Positions 14,802 to 24,096 of a DNA stretch of 64,000 nucleotides are shown one piece after another. This stretch comes from Acidobacteriota bacterium. Lineage in GTDB: Bacteria > Acidobacteriota > Terriglobia > Terriglobales > Acidobacteriaceae. Position 1 is the stretch's first letter. The number at the start of each line of letters is the position of its first letter. The DNA lies in the NCBI GenBank assembly GCA_003225075.1, contig QIAP01000036.1:1-64000 (forward strand), read 5' to 3'. Made by a program: the position numbers and the translations under genes. A model generated the notes under the pieces. It worked only from the letters and a program-made list of their open reading frames with translations, ran no database searches and was not told the origin of the DNA.

Positions 14802-16667
14802 TTAGTGCAGAACTAGGGTATTCAGGCGCTTCGGAACTTCTCCTACGGGAATCAGCGCCACGATTTTCAGCGTACTTATGTCGATCGCAGTCACCGACTT
14901 TGCCCCGGAGTTCGAAACATAGACCACCTTGCTGTCGGGAGTGAAAGTGATCCACTCCGGCACCGCGCCTGAAGGCGCGCGTCCCAGCGGATGAACTTCG
15001 GGTAGTTCGACCGATCCAATCAGCCTGAGTTCCGGCAAAGAATATGCAAAGACAGAGTTGGCGAAGGTGCTGTTAACCCACAAGGATTTTCCATCCGGCG
15101 AAACTCCGATTCCGTGCGAGGGAGTACCTTCTCGTCCCTCGGCAATTCCAAATCCGGGGGACTTATCCGGGAACTTGATCCTGGCCACTTCCGCGCGCCT
15201 GGCAAAGTCGACCACTGCGAACCCGTTGAACCGGGAAAGTTGAACGAAAATGCGGCGAGTCGAACCGTCGGGGTTGGTCTCGAAAGCCATGGGCCGCACT
15301 GACCGGTCGAACTTTACCTCCCATATTGCGCGCTCGCCCTGAAGATCAATCACGGTGGCGGCTTTGCTTTCCAAGGATCCGCTGACCGCGTACTTACCGT
15401 CGGGAGTGATGTACACATTGTGTACACCACCGTCCACGGGGATGCTCTTCACACGCGTAAGCGAAGTTGTGTCGATCACATCGACAACGCCCGGCTCCGA
15501 GCGGATACCGACCAGCACCCGGCCTCCGTCTTTCGTGATTGCTATGTTGTTCGGACGTCCGCTCAGCGTCACTTTCTTAAGAATTTCCCCCCTGACTCGA
15601 TCTACCACGTCGAGCACGTTGTCCGATTCGTTGCTGATGTAGACTCGGGCTCCATCGGGAGAAAACGCGACGCCATGCGGCAATTCGATCCCATGTATCA
15701 CTTGTACGACGTTGTTGGTTGCAGAATCGATGACATCAACCGTGTCGCCAGCGCTGTTGGTGACATAGATCAGCGCAGATTTGGACAATGCTGGAGGGTC
15801 GACTGCTCCAGCACGTACCCATTCAGCTATCACAAGCCAGTCGGGATCGTTCTGCGAGTCAAACTGCCTGCCGCCGGAATGAAACGGATCTCCACCGGCT
15901 TCCGGCCCCAGTGGATGCATCAGCAGTCTGCTTGCAATTGGATCCCCGGGAACCACTTCCTGGAGAGCGCTCTGGAAGTTTCGCTGTGACTGCTCTTCTG
16001 TCCAACTCGTGCTTCCGGGAGGGATGGGCTCGAGATAAAACGCTCTGCCCTGCTGACTGTGGCAGCTGTAGCATCGCGCGTGGCCCGGCCTCGCCTTCAG
16101 GAAAATCGGCTCAACCTTACTCTTGAAAAAATCGAAGTCCAGCGTGTTCTTCTTTGCCGCGGGAGAAGATTGCTGCTGGCTGGGAAATCCTTTGCTGACC
16201 CAATCGGCAATCAACCGCCATTCCGGGTCGTCTTGCGATTTCCAGAATTTACCCCCGGCGTGCGTCGGATCACCGCCTGCCTCTGGCGAAAGTGGATGAA
16301 GGAGTAGGCGGCTTTTCAGTGGATCCGCGGGCGTAACCAGTTTCGAGACGACGCTAAAGTTTCGGCGCGATTGTTGCTCGGTCCACGAGGAACTTCCGTC
16401 TGACAGCCGCTCCAGACGCAAGCGCGTGGGCAAGGCCGAATGACAATCGTAGCAGCGCACGCCGCCTTCCCGCGTCTTGAGGAAGATAGGTTCAATGCGA
16501 GTCCGGTAGGTCTCAAAATCAAGGGATGATTGCACCTGCGCTGGGCTATCCGCTTGATTGCCATGTGCTGCAGGTGCAGCTTTGGCCAGTTCTCTCGCCG
16601 CTAAAAGTAAGCCACTTAGAGCGGCGATCAGAGACATTACAACCTTCGCTTGTTTCAGGTGGCCCAT
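14802..16667 (-). CDS. Fusion of two CxxCH modules with a YVTN beta-propeller
   Basis: A 621-residue exported protein. After a signal peptide (VVMSLIAALSGLLLAA) come two copies of a module of about 120 residues, near 48-165 and 175-290. Each has IEPIFLK or VEPIFLK, a CxxCH site (CYDCHS, CYSCHS), the W-T-E-x-Q-S-x-R-N-F motif, HPL(S/G)PEAGGDP and a closing WRLIADWV or WLVIAEWV. From about 295 to the end follows a seven-blade-type YVTN propeller (IYVTNSAGDTVDVIDS and similar). CxxCH implies covalent c-type haem, as in planctomycete-type cytochrome modules; the propeller may dock an electron donor. Its start codon abuts the PrpD stop, so it is co-translated with copy 2. Confidence 0.8.
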   Translation of the reverse strand: MGHLKQAKVVMSLIAALSGLLLAARELAKAAPAAHGNQADSPAQVQSSLDFETYRTRIEPIFLKTREGGVRCYDCHSALPTRLRLERLSDGSSSWTEQQSRRNFSVVSKLVTPADPLKSRLLLHPLSPEAGGDPTHAGGKFWKSQDDPEWRLIADWVSKGFPSQQQSSPAAKKNTLDFDFFKSKVEPIFLKARPGHARCYSCHSQQGRAFYLEPIPPGSTSWTEEQSQRNFQSALQEVVPGDPIASRLLMHPLGPEAGGDPFHSGGRQFDSQNDPDWLVIAEWVRAGAVDPPALSKSALIYVTNSAGDTVDVIDSATNNVVQVIHGIELPHGVAFSPDGARVYISNESDNVLDVVDRVRGEILKKVTLSGRPNNIAITKDGGRVLVGIRSEPGVVDVIDTTSLTRVKSIPVDGGVHNVYITPDGKYAVSGSLESKAATVIDLQGERAIWEVKFDRSVRPMAFETNPDGSTRRIFVQLSRFNGFAVVDFARRAEVARIKFPDKSPGFGIAEGREGTPSHGIGVSPDGKSLWVNSTFANSVFAYSLPELRLIGSVELPEVHPLGRAPSGAVPEWITFTPDSKVVYVSNSGAKSVTAIDISTLKIVALIPVGEVPKRLNTLVLH

Positions 16668-18203
16668 TCAACCCTGTTGGTTCGACACGGAATTTGGAAT
16701 GGCAGACTGCTTCGCGTGATCAGGTCCGCGAAGTAGGGGTCGAAGCTCGCGTATGTCCTTCACATTATCGAGTCCGAGCACGCGTTCGATCAGCTTCGAG
16801 CATGTGGCAGCGCCGAGGACAGGTGTCATCAATTCACGCGCCTTCGCGACTACCTCGGCTGGTGTCATCGGGTTATCAGGAGTGCCGCGCACATGCTCGA
16901 CACGTTCATTGAGTTTCGTACCGTCAGTTAGCGTAACTTCAACGACCGCCACTCGTACCGGTATCAGCTTCTCCAGTTCCTCGTCGGGCACGAGCTGCAC
17001 TTTAGCGCGCTGACGAAGCACCGCTGGATCCTGCATCCGCGCCTTATCGTGCGCTGCGCGGAAGGAGACCGTCTTGTCGAGCAGCATCACCGCCACCAGG
17101 TGCTGTAGACAAATATCCGGCATATCGCGGTTGTTCACAGTGTAGGCTGCGCTGGTGGCGGTACGTACGACCACCTTCTCCACCTGGTCCGCCTGAAATG
17201 GCTGGCGCTTTTGCAGATTTTCGAGCGCGTCGAGGGGCGCCTGAATCGGACCTCCCGTTGTCCACTTCTTCAGGGTCGTGAGCATCACCCCGTAGACTAC
17301 GCCAAGCTGGTCGATCATCCCCGCCGGATCCGCTTTAGGGTTATACGACTCCACGAAATTGTTGGGGCCGGACAGAATATCGTTGACGCCACTCCAGCCT
17401 TGGTGAACGACCAGGGCAGCGTTGACCCCGTTGCGCGCTCCCATGGCGCCGAACAGGAAAGCCTTTTCGACGTGCTCGGTATCGCGGCGCCACGCGCCGA
17501 TGCCGGCGCCAGCCTGCTGCGCTGCATAATCAAGCAGCCAGCGCATCTGCTGGCCACTTAGGCCAGCGACGCAGCCGGCGGCGGCGCTCCCTCCCATGGT
17601 TCCGACCAGATTGTGTGTTTCTTTCATCCCCGGACCGACGGTCTTCATAGCCTGCAGGGCGATGTCGTAGCCCAGGGCCACGGCGCGCAAGAAATGCGTC
17701 CCGCTAATTCCGAACTGTTCCCCCAAAGCCAGCGCCGCAGGCACCACCGCGCAGCCCGGGTGCGCTCCCCCGGTAGTGAAATCGTCGTCGGTTTCATCGG
17801 AATGAGCCAGTTCGCCGTTTGCGAATGCCGCCTCAATAGGTCCGCAGAGAATCTGCGAGGCGACAACAGTGGCAATCTTCTGGCCACCATAGCTGCGAGC
17901 GAACTCGATCGCCAAACGTCCGGGGGGCAACTCGGATCCGGAAACCATGGCGGCGAAGGTGTCCAGAATGTGATGTTTCGTCTCCCGCACCACATTCTCC
18001 GGCAGCGCGCGATTGCGAGCCTCAGCCATATATGCGCTGAGCTTTTCCATGGCGGGACTGACTTCTTGACCCGCGGCCGTTGCCAGCCGGGAAAACGCTG
18101 CAGCGGCGGTGATCCAGACCGCGTGCTGCAACAAACTACGGCGGGTCAGGGTTCGCGGGAGGGTTTCACGCCCCATAGCTGCGCATCGATCTTCTTTATC
18201 CAC
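16668..18203 (-). CDS. Tat-exported MmgE/PrpD family protein (copy 2)
   Basis: A 511-residue relative of copy 1, but clearly diverged. The start is a GTG at 18203; ATG 18176 is an alternative that keeps the twin-arginine signal (TRRSLLQHAVWITAAAAF). The core reads ETKHHILDTFAAMVSGSELPPG, LAHSDETDDDFTTGGAHPGCAVVPAALAL, GSAAAGCVAGLS, and KKWTTGGPIQAPLDAL. The charged HSDETDDD region is the family's active-site side. The N-terminal RR motif predicts export to the periplasm. It sits 22 bases after the receptor stop and directly abuts the haem/propeller gene, suggesting that a periplasmic reaction is coupled to electron transfer; this is inference. Confidence 0.78.
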   Translation of the reverse strand: MDKEDRCAAMGRETLPRTLTRRSLLQHAVWITAAAAFSRLATAAGQEVSPAMEKLSAYMAEARNRALPENVVRETKHHILDTFAAMVSGSELPPGRLAIEFARSYGGQKIATVVASQILCGPIEAAFANGELAHSDETDDDFTTGGAHPGCAVVPAALALGEQFGISGTHFLRAVALGYDIALQAMKTVGPGMKETHNLVGTMGGSAAAGCVAGLSGQQMRWLLDYAAQQAGAGIGAWRRDTEHVEKAFLFGAMGARNGVNAALVVHQGWSGVNDILSGPNNFVESYNPKADPAGMIDQLGVVYGVMLTTLKKWTTGGPIQAPLDALENLQKRQPFQADQVEKVVVRTATSAAYTVNNRDMPDICLQHLVAVMLLDKTVSFRAAHDKARMQDPAVLRQRAKVQLVPDEELEKLIPVRVAVVEVTLTDGTKLNERVEHVRGTPDNPMTPAEVVAKARELMTPVLGAATCSKLIERVLGLDNVKDIRELRPLLRGPDHAKQSAIPNSVSNQQG

Positions 18204-18225
18204 TCTTCACCCGGTGCGATCCTGA

Positions 18226-21200
18226 CTAGAAGATCACTTTGACCGCGAACTGAATCTCCCGCGCTGTAGTCGTCGTCCTGGAGAGCAAACCCGCCACGCC
18301 CGTAGGTGATCCTGTCCCATCGAAGATGTCAGTATTGTCGGGCGTCACGGGCGGGGCGAAGTTGGCGTGATTGAGGATGTTGAAGATTTCAGCACGGAAC
18401 TGCACGTTGAACCTCTCCGAGATGCTCCTGATGTAGTTGTTCTTAAAGATCGAGAAATCCAGGTTCGTGAGCCCGGGACCGATCAGGATATTGCGACCAG
18501 CGTTGCCTCGAAGATTGAAGCATTGTGGAAAAACCGCTGGGACTGGGGGTAGCGTTGGGTCACTTGGCTGGATGCTGGGGGGGAACGGATTGCAGTTCGC
18601 GTTCCAAAAGGCCAAATCCGGCGCGCTGGGCACCGCGAAGCACTGGGTCTTAATGTAATTGGTAACATTCCCGGGATTGGTAAGCGTTTTACATCCCGGG
18701 CCGCCCAGTCGGTCCGGGAAAGCCCAATCGTCGCTGCTGTTTGTGTTGGCAGGATCGGATCCCGTCCCCCAAGTCGGGGAGAACGGTATGCCGTCACTGG
18801 CCGTAAAGATAACTCCCAGTTCCCATCCGCCCAACGCCCATCGAGCTGGCCCGGAAAGCGATTTGGGCGATGGAACCTCCCAGGTGCCATTCAGAACAAA
18901 TGTCCGGCCAACGTTGAAATCAGACAGGCCACGGCTCAACTTCAAATCGAACCAGTCCAGGCTGGAGATCGAGTTACCGAAAGAATCGCCCGCCCCGGTC
19001 GCCGAACTCGTATCCATGCTCTTAGCCCAGGTGAAAGTGCCTTGTAGCTGAAAGCCGTGGCTCATGCGCTTGGCGACCTGTGTTTCCAGCGCATTGTAGT
19101 AAGAGTGTCCGTTGTAAAACATGGCCCGAACTGAGCCGAAGTTTGTGTTGAGCGGATCTAATGGGGCGCCCAGGTTTCCGTTTGGTGGAGGACCCGCCGG
19201 ATCGCGGTCAAACGGCCACACGTATCCGGCGGAAGTCTTCGTGGGGAGAACCATATTGGCTTCATCTACGCGGAAGGGCTGATGTATGCCGCGTGATCCC
19301 ACATAAGCAACCATTGCAGCCAGACTCGGGGTGAGCTGCTGCTGTACATTGAGGTTCCACTGCACGACGTAATCGCGCTTAGGGTGCTGAACATAGGTGG
19401 AGCGCAGTGTGTTAGCGGATATGTCCTCTGGAGGCACAGTAAAAAATGTAAGCGGTGTTGGCAGGTTCGGACCCGCATTGATGGCGGTATATGAGAAGAA
19501 GGGCGCCGCTTGAGTGGTCAGAAGTATGAACTGATAGGGCAGCGGAAGCACATCGAACATTCCAACGCCGCCGCGAACTGCGGTTCTCCCGTTGGTTAAC
19601 GGGTCCCATGCAAAACCAACCCGCGGTTCAAAATTCTTCAGCGTGGGGTTGTTATAGAAGGGGGTGCCAAGGTGGGGGTTGGCGTCCGGGAGGTTCGCCA
19701 GATTTGCCAGCTTGCCGCTAGTCTCGGACAGCACGGTCGACATCTCGTAACGCAGCCCCAGATTCAAGGTCAGATTGGGCCGCCACCGCCAGTCGTCTTG
19801 CAAATACGCACCGAAAAGCGTCTGGCGAAGATTGCGCGGTGAAAGCGTGCTGGCAATGCCACCTTGGAATTTGGTGGGATTATTGGTGAGAAAATCCTGC
19901 AACGTCCCGAAGTGCCAGATTCCATTTGGATCGGTGTCGGCAAGTACATTGAGCAGCATACGTTCAGCGGTTACGCCGAACTTTAAGGAATGAGTGCCTT
20001 TGGTGAAGAAGGCATCGTCATAGGCTTGTATTGAATTCCAATGGTAAAAGTAAGTCGGGCTTCCCCCAACTCCGCCAGTGAAGGGCGTAACGCCTTCCAT
20101 GAAAACCTGGGCCGCGGCACGCCCGGCAAACGCGGTGCCCCCGGCGCCTAGATCTGTCCTGGCTGCGTCGGGATTGATCGCTTTCAGGCTCTCATTATTG
20201 TTCACCCCTTCGTGGTTGCCTCCAATGCGGATTGAATTCGCGAAGCGTGGGCTGAACATGTGAGTCTCTTCCACCGAAACCAGCTGCCTCGAGGTCAGCG
20301 TAGTGAACAGAACATTGTTCAGTCCGTCCGGGGCCGAGTAGGGGGTTTTGTCGAACATGTACGTGCCGAACAAGCTGTCGTGATCGGAGAACTTGTGGTC
20401 TACGCGGGTGGTGAGGAAGTTCTCGTTAACCACCTGCTGGCCGGCGAAAGTGAATGGTCCAATGTCTCCATTCCCGATAAGCGGCCCATTGGGCAGATGG
20501 TAGAAGGTAAAGTAGGCCGCCGCGCTGGGATCTACAGTGACTTGGGTCGGGGTGCACGGATTATTGGGGTCCCCGTTCGGAATCGAGCACAACTGTCCTG
20601 CCCGTGCCGCCGCGGAGGGCACAGTCGTAAATGACGAAATTCCCTTTGACTGCCGGATACCTTCGTAGTCGGCGAAGAAGAAGGTGTGATTCTTGATAAT
20701 GGGTCCGCCCACCGCTCCTCCAAACTGGTTACGCTTGAAGGGCGGTATTTTGTCTCCATCGAAATAGTTCCTGGCATCCAACGCGCTGTTCCGAAGAAAC
20801 TCGTAAACACTTCCATGAAACTGATTGGTTCCCGAACGTGTAATGGCATTGACGACGCCACCGGACGTTTTTCCGTATTCCGCCGAGTAGTTGCTGGTCA
20901 GGACAGAAAATTCTTGGATGGCGTCTACACCCAGGTTCCCTCCCAGGACGCTGCCTGGAGCTCCGTTTGCGTAATCGTTCAGGCTAACGCCATCCAGCCG
21001 ATAATTGTTCTGCTGCGGCCGGGCGCCCGAGATCGTCAGTTGTTGTCCGAAACCGCGATTTCCTCGATCCGTGCCGGCGGCGAAGGTTGGCTGGGTCTGG
21101 ATTGCGTTGACCCCAGGCTGTAGTTCTGCCAGGTCCGTCCAACTGCGGCCATTCAGAGGCAACTCGCGGACGGTGGTGGCGTTGACGACGGCGCTGATGT

Positions 21201-21615
21201 CGGAGCTGGCAAGCTGTACATCGGGAACCTCGCCGGTCACCTGCAGAGTCTCGATGGCGGTGCCGACTTGCATCGTCAGATCCAAAACCGCCGCTGCTCC
21301 GACGGTCAATACGATGCCGCTCCGCACCTCCGTCTTGAATCCTGGCGCAGAAAACTTTAGCTCGTAGCTCCCCGGCAGCAGATTCGGCGCAGTGTACAAC
21401 CCCTCTTCATTGGTGGCGGCGGATCGGCTAACCCCCGTGTCCACGTTCGTGATCGATATTTGTGCGCCAGGAATAACTCTGCCGCTGCTGTCGACGACCG
21501 TCCCTGAAATCGTTCCGCCCGCCACTTGGGCGCCCGCTGGAAGGTGTGCGGTGGCTCCGTAGATAAGTACCAAAGCAAAAAGACTCCAACCAAACCCTTT
21601 CAAACGTGAGTTCAT
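18226..21615 (-). CDS. TonB-dependent receptor with carboxypeptidase-regulatory domain (Oar-like)
   Basis: A 1129-residue outer-membrane transporter. The start is fixed by AAAGGGGG upstream of ATG and a signal peptide ending at PAGAQ. Residues 30-110 are the carboxypeptidase-regulatory-like fold (GGTISGTVVDSSGRVIPGAQIS, SAPGFKTEVRSG). Residues about 125-235 are the plug (VRELPLNGRSWTDLAELQPG, LDGVSLNDYANGAPG, VLTSNYSAEYGKTSGGVVNA). The rest is the barrel, closing with a C-terminal aromatic (IQFAVKVIF). It uses proton-motive energy through TonB to import a bulky substrate. First gene of the receptor - PrpD - haem/propeller - MFS unit, so its ligand is probably the substrate of the locus. Confidence 0.92.
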   Translation of the reverse strand: MNSRLKGFGWSLFALVLIYGATAHLPAGAQVAGGTISGTVVDSSGRVIPGAQISITNVDTGVSRSAATNEEGLYTAPNLLPGSYELKFSAPGFKTEVRSGIVLTVGAAAVLDLTMQVGTAIETLQVTGEVPDVQLASSDISAVVNATTVRELPLNGRSWTDLAELQPGVNAIQTQPTFAAGTDRGNRGFGQQLTISGARPQQNNYRLDGVSLNDYANGAPGSVLGGNLGVDAIQEFSVLTSNYSAEYGKTSGGVVNAITRSGTNQFHGSVYEFLRNSALDARNYFDGDKIPPFKRNQFGGAVGGPIIKNHTFFFADYEGIRQSKGISSFTTVPSAAARAGQLCSIPNGDPNNPCTPTQVTVDPSAAAYFTFYHLPNGPLIGNGDIGPFTFAGQQVVNENFLTTRVDHKFSDHDSLFGTYMFDKTPYSAPDGLNNVLFTTLTSRQLVSVEETHMFSPRFANSIRIGGNHEGVNNNESLKAINPDAARTDLGAGGTAFAGRAAAQVFMEGVTPFTGGVGGSPTYFYHWNSIQAYDDAFFTKGTHSLKFGVTAERMLLNVLADTDPNGIWHFGTLQDFLTNNPTKFQGGIASTLSPRNLRQTLFGAYLQDDWRWRPNLTLNLGLRYEMSTVLSETSGKLANLANLPDANPHLGTPFYNNPTLKNFEPRVGFAWDPLTNGRTAVRGGVGMFDVLPLPYQFILLTTQAAPFFSYTAINAGPNLPTPLTFFTVPPEDISANTLRSTYVQHPKRDYVVQWNLNVQQQLTPSLAAMVAYVGSRGIHQPFRVDEANMVLPTKTSAGYVWPFDRDPAGPPPNGNLGAPLDPLNTNFGSVRAMFYNGHSYYNALETQVAKRMSHGFQLQGTFTWAKSMDTSSATGAGDSFGNSISSLDWFDLKLSRGLSDFNVGRTFVLNGTWEVPSPKSLSGPARWALGGWELGVIFTASDGIPFSPTWGTGSDPANTNSSDDWAFPDRLGGPGCKTLTNPGNVTNYIKTQCFAVPSAPDLAFWNANCNPFPPSIQPSDPTLPPVPAVFPQCFNLRGNAGRNILIGPGLTNLDFSIFKNNYIRSISERFNVQFRAEIFNILNHANFAPPVTPDNTDIFDGTGSPTGVAGLLSRTTTTAREIQFAVKVIF

Positions 21616-22085
21616 GGAGCAACCCCCTTTTTGGGCACGCAGCTTGGCTTGATATCGAGAAAAGGATTAGAAAACATCACTCTGTATGTTTCGACCCATC
21701 TGCTTGGAGCAGACTGGCAGCTTGACGAGAGAGTAACTGCAAAAGCCTGGGTTCCAAAGAAACCTCGGTTCTGCTCATAACCCTAAACCTTTGTAGCCGG
21801 TTTCCCTAGTTCCCATCAAAGCAACCCAGGTGGCCGTGCCCAAAGACAGGATCTTGGTCAGGAAGAGAGCACTAGAGACAATGTTCCCCAAATATTAATT
21901 GTGCATAAACGCAGAATGAAAATCTTTTCATTGACCGTGGCGTGTCACCCGCTCCTCTCTGAACCCACCCCAGAACGCACTGGACGCGTGCTTTCGAGGA
22001 ATTTCGATGGTATAGTTCCACTCTGTCGCGGGTTCCCGAAGTCTTTAGTTCGTTAACACAAAAGATTTCGGAACGGAGGGGAAAA
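21616..22085. other. Divergent intergenic region between receptor and repeat protein
   Basis: 470 bases carrying both promoters. Between 21749 and 21829 there is a cluster of AAACC / GGTT(T/C) half-sites, including AAACC-N9-GGTTT, which may be regulator sites; no clean palindrome stands out. Near 22007-22020 TATAGT could be a -10 box for the plus-strand gene. The minus-strand frame at 21872-22228 overlaps the real gene and is not supported. Confidence 0.4.
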
Positions 22086-23315
22086 ATGGGAAGCAGACGA
22101 TTCTCGCATTTCACGACTGGGCTTCTGGTTATTTTTGTGGCGCTTGCGCTTGTGGTCACGGCCTCGGCTAGTACGACCAAGGTGATCTTCACCTTCGCGG
22201 GAGGTGCGGATGGCGAGTACGCCGACACCGATTTGGTCGTCGACAGCGCCGGCGCTATTTACGGTACGACAGTGCGAGGCGGTCTTCACGGTGGTGGCAC
22301 AGTTTTCCAATTGGCGCCTTCAGCTACCGGCTGGCACCACACCGTTCTTTACAACTTCACGGGTGGCGCCGATGGCGGAGAGCCTTACAAAGGCGTCACC
22401 CTTGACAGTCAGGGCAATCTTTATGGCACCACAGTCACCGGCGGCGGTGGAGTTTGCGAGGGTGGTTGCGGCCTCGCTTTCAAGCTGATGCGATCGGGCT
22501 CAAACTGGTTCCACAGCGTGATTCATACCTTCAGCGGGCGCAACGATGGCTCTGGCCCCGGCAGTGGACTGACGATTGACAGGCTCGGCAATCTGTACGG
22601 CATGACTCCCACCGGCGGGGCTTTTGGGGTCGGCGTCATTTATCGATTGAGACCCCATCCAGACGGAACCTGGGGTCTGCGGGTCCTTCACCCATTCACT
22701 GGTGGAGCGGATGGCGGAGGCGGCTCGGCCGGGCGACTGCTTCTTCATGGCGGGTATCTGTTCGGGGTAGCCACAACCGGAGGAGCGCACGGAAAAGGCG
22801 TGGCCTTTAGGCTCTCACACACTCCGGATGGAAAATGGCACTATCTCACACTTTATCCATTCAAGGGTCAACCCGATGCGGGATTTCCCTATGGCGGTTT
22901 AACTTTCGACAAATCCGGCAATCTCTATGGCACCACCTACTACGACGGGGCAAACAATCTGGGCTGCGTTTACGAGCTTTCCCCCAACAGCAACGGAACC
23001 TGGATGGAGAAAGTGCTTTACAGTTTCAAAGGCGGGCAGGACGGAAGCCGCTCGATTGCCAATGTCGTCTTTGACGCAGCCGGTAATTTGTACGGCACGA
23101 CCAGCGAGGGCGGAGCGGGATTTGGCACCATCTTCAAGCTAGCTCCAGGCGCCAACGGAACTTGGACAGAAACTGTGGCGTATCGTTTCCAAGGCTCTCC
23201 GGATGGTGCTTTCGCCTACAACCCAATGGTCGTTGATTCAGCCGGGAACATCTACGGCGCCACCGTGCACGGCGGCCCCAGCGACGACGGCACCATTTAC
23301 AAATTCACCCCGTAA
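22086..23315 (+). CDS. Choice-of-anchor tandem-repeat (GloVer-type) secreted protein
   Basis: A 409-residue exported protein. CGGAGGGG precedes the ATG; a signal peptide (GLLVIFVALALVVTASAS) is followed by about nine repeats of 35-45 residues. Each contains a form of F.GG.DG..P...L..D..GNLYGTT..GG....G.(V/I)F.L, the pattern of the tandem family annotated as choice-of-anchor GloVer repeat. These are predicted to form a beta-propeller. No sorting or anchor sequence is visible at the C terminus, which ends right after a last repeat (GTIYKFTP). The function of the family is unknown. The gene is monocistronic and is followed by a strong terminator at 23342-23375. Confidence 0.85.
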   Translation: MGSRRFSHFTTGLLVIFVALALVVTASASTTKVIFTFAGGADGEYADTDLVVDSAGAIYGTTVRGGLHGGGTVFQLAPSATGWHHTVLYNFTGGADGGEPYKGVTLDSQGNLYGTTVTGGGGVCEGGCGLAFKLMRSGSNWFHSVIHTFSGRNDGSGPGSGLTIDRLGNLYGMTPTGGAFGVGVIYRLRPHPDGTWGLRVLHPFTGGADGGGGSAGRLLLHGGYLFGVATTGGAHGKGVAFRLSHTPDGKWHYLTLYPFKGQPDAGFPYGGLTFDKSGNLYGTTYYDGANNLGCVYELSPNSNGTWMEKVLYSFKGGQDGSRSIANVVFDAAGNLYGTTSEGGAGFGTIFKLAPGANGTWTETVAYRFQGSPDGAFAYNPMVVDSAGNIYGATVHGGPSDDGTIYKFTP

Positions 23316-23341
23316 CCTATTTTATTGCTGCAAAGAGAAAG

Positions 23342-23375
23342 AAAAACGCCCGGGATGCCAGCCCCGGGCGTTTTT
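23342..23375. terminator. Strong bidirectional rho-independent terminator
   Basis: A 13-bp perfect stem (AAAAACGCCCGGG / CCCGGGCGTTTTT) with an 8-base loop, giving a T run on either strand. It separates the convergent repeat-protein gene and DinB-like gene. Confidence 0.9.
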
Positions 23376-23508
23376 CTGATCGCCCGCAGACATCTCAAAC
23401 ATCGCTCTAGTTGCTTTCGAGTGCGTAGCGTAGGGAAAGCTCTTTAATTTTCTGGCCACCAAATAAAAGTTAGAAGTCAGGATCACCAGGTTGGGTTCTG
23501 GACCACAT

Positions 23509-24081
23509 CTACGCCAGCCGCGACTCACACATTTTCTTTATCTGCTTCACGTGATGCTGGCCATGCACCCAATGGAATTTTCGCCATTGCTTTGCAGTCA
23601 GTGGCCCGAGCACGGGATGATCCAGCAGCTTCGTATGCTTGCCATGACGAGCTTCCGAACGTGCGATCAGTTCGTCCATCGCCGCAATTCGCGATCCGAT
23701 TTCAGCAATCAATTTCTCCGCCGGCGTACCCCGCGGTCGCGTACGTTCCGGCGCCTCCCTGCCTCCTGGCATATGCCCCAAGCCGACCACCAATGCAGTC
23801 GCCACCCGCTGCTTCAGCGTTGGTGAACTCGCCATCGGTCTGCCTGAGTTCAGCGCGCGCTCAAAGCCCCTGATGGTATCAGTATAGGTCAGATACAGAT
23901 GCTCCAGCACTTCCGCCGCGCACCACTTCTCTGGCGAGGCGCCTGCCGGATGTCGCGCCCAATCCTCCACCGTCATTCCATGAATGGCGGTGGTAATCGC
24001 ATCGTGCAACCTCTGAAGGTAGAAATCCACGGTGAACCCTTTCACTTCGTTTAGAATGATGCGCGGAAGTTCCGGCCTCAA
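23509..24081 (-). CDS. DinB-like / DUF1569-type four-helix protein
   Basis: A 190-residue soluble protein with the four-helix DinB/YfiT layout. The first helix holds FYLQRLHDAITTAIHGM, followed by WCAAEVLEHLYLTY (a His in the position of the first metal ligand). The last helix carries KFHWVHGQHHVKQIKKM, the usual two-His metal site. Relatives are metal-dependent thiol transferases or uncharacterised. A GTG at 24033, behind AAAGGG, is a possible later start (giving MDFYLQRL). It is divergent from the lipoprotein gene 15 bases away, so both promoters overlap. The substrate is unknown. Confidence 0.7.
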   Translation of the reverse strand: MRPELPRIILNEVKGFTVDFYLQRLHDAITTAIHGMTVEDWARHPAGASPEKWCAAEVLEHLYLTYTDTIRGFERALNSGRPMASSPTLKQRVATALVVGLGHMPGGREAPERTRPRGTPAEKLIAEIGSRIAAMDELIARSEARHGKHTKLLDHPVLGPLTAKQWRKFHWVHGQHHVKQIKKMCESRLA

Positions 24082-24096
24082 AATTACTACAGGACA

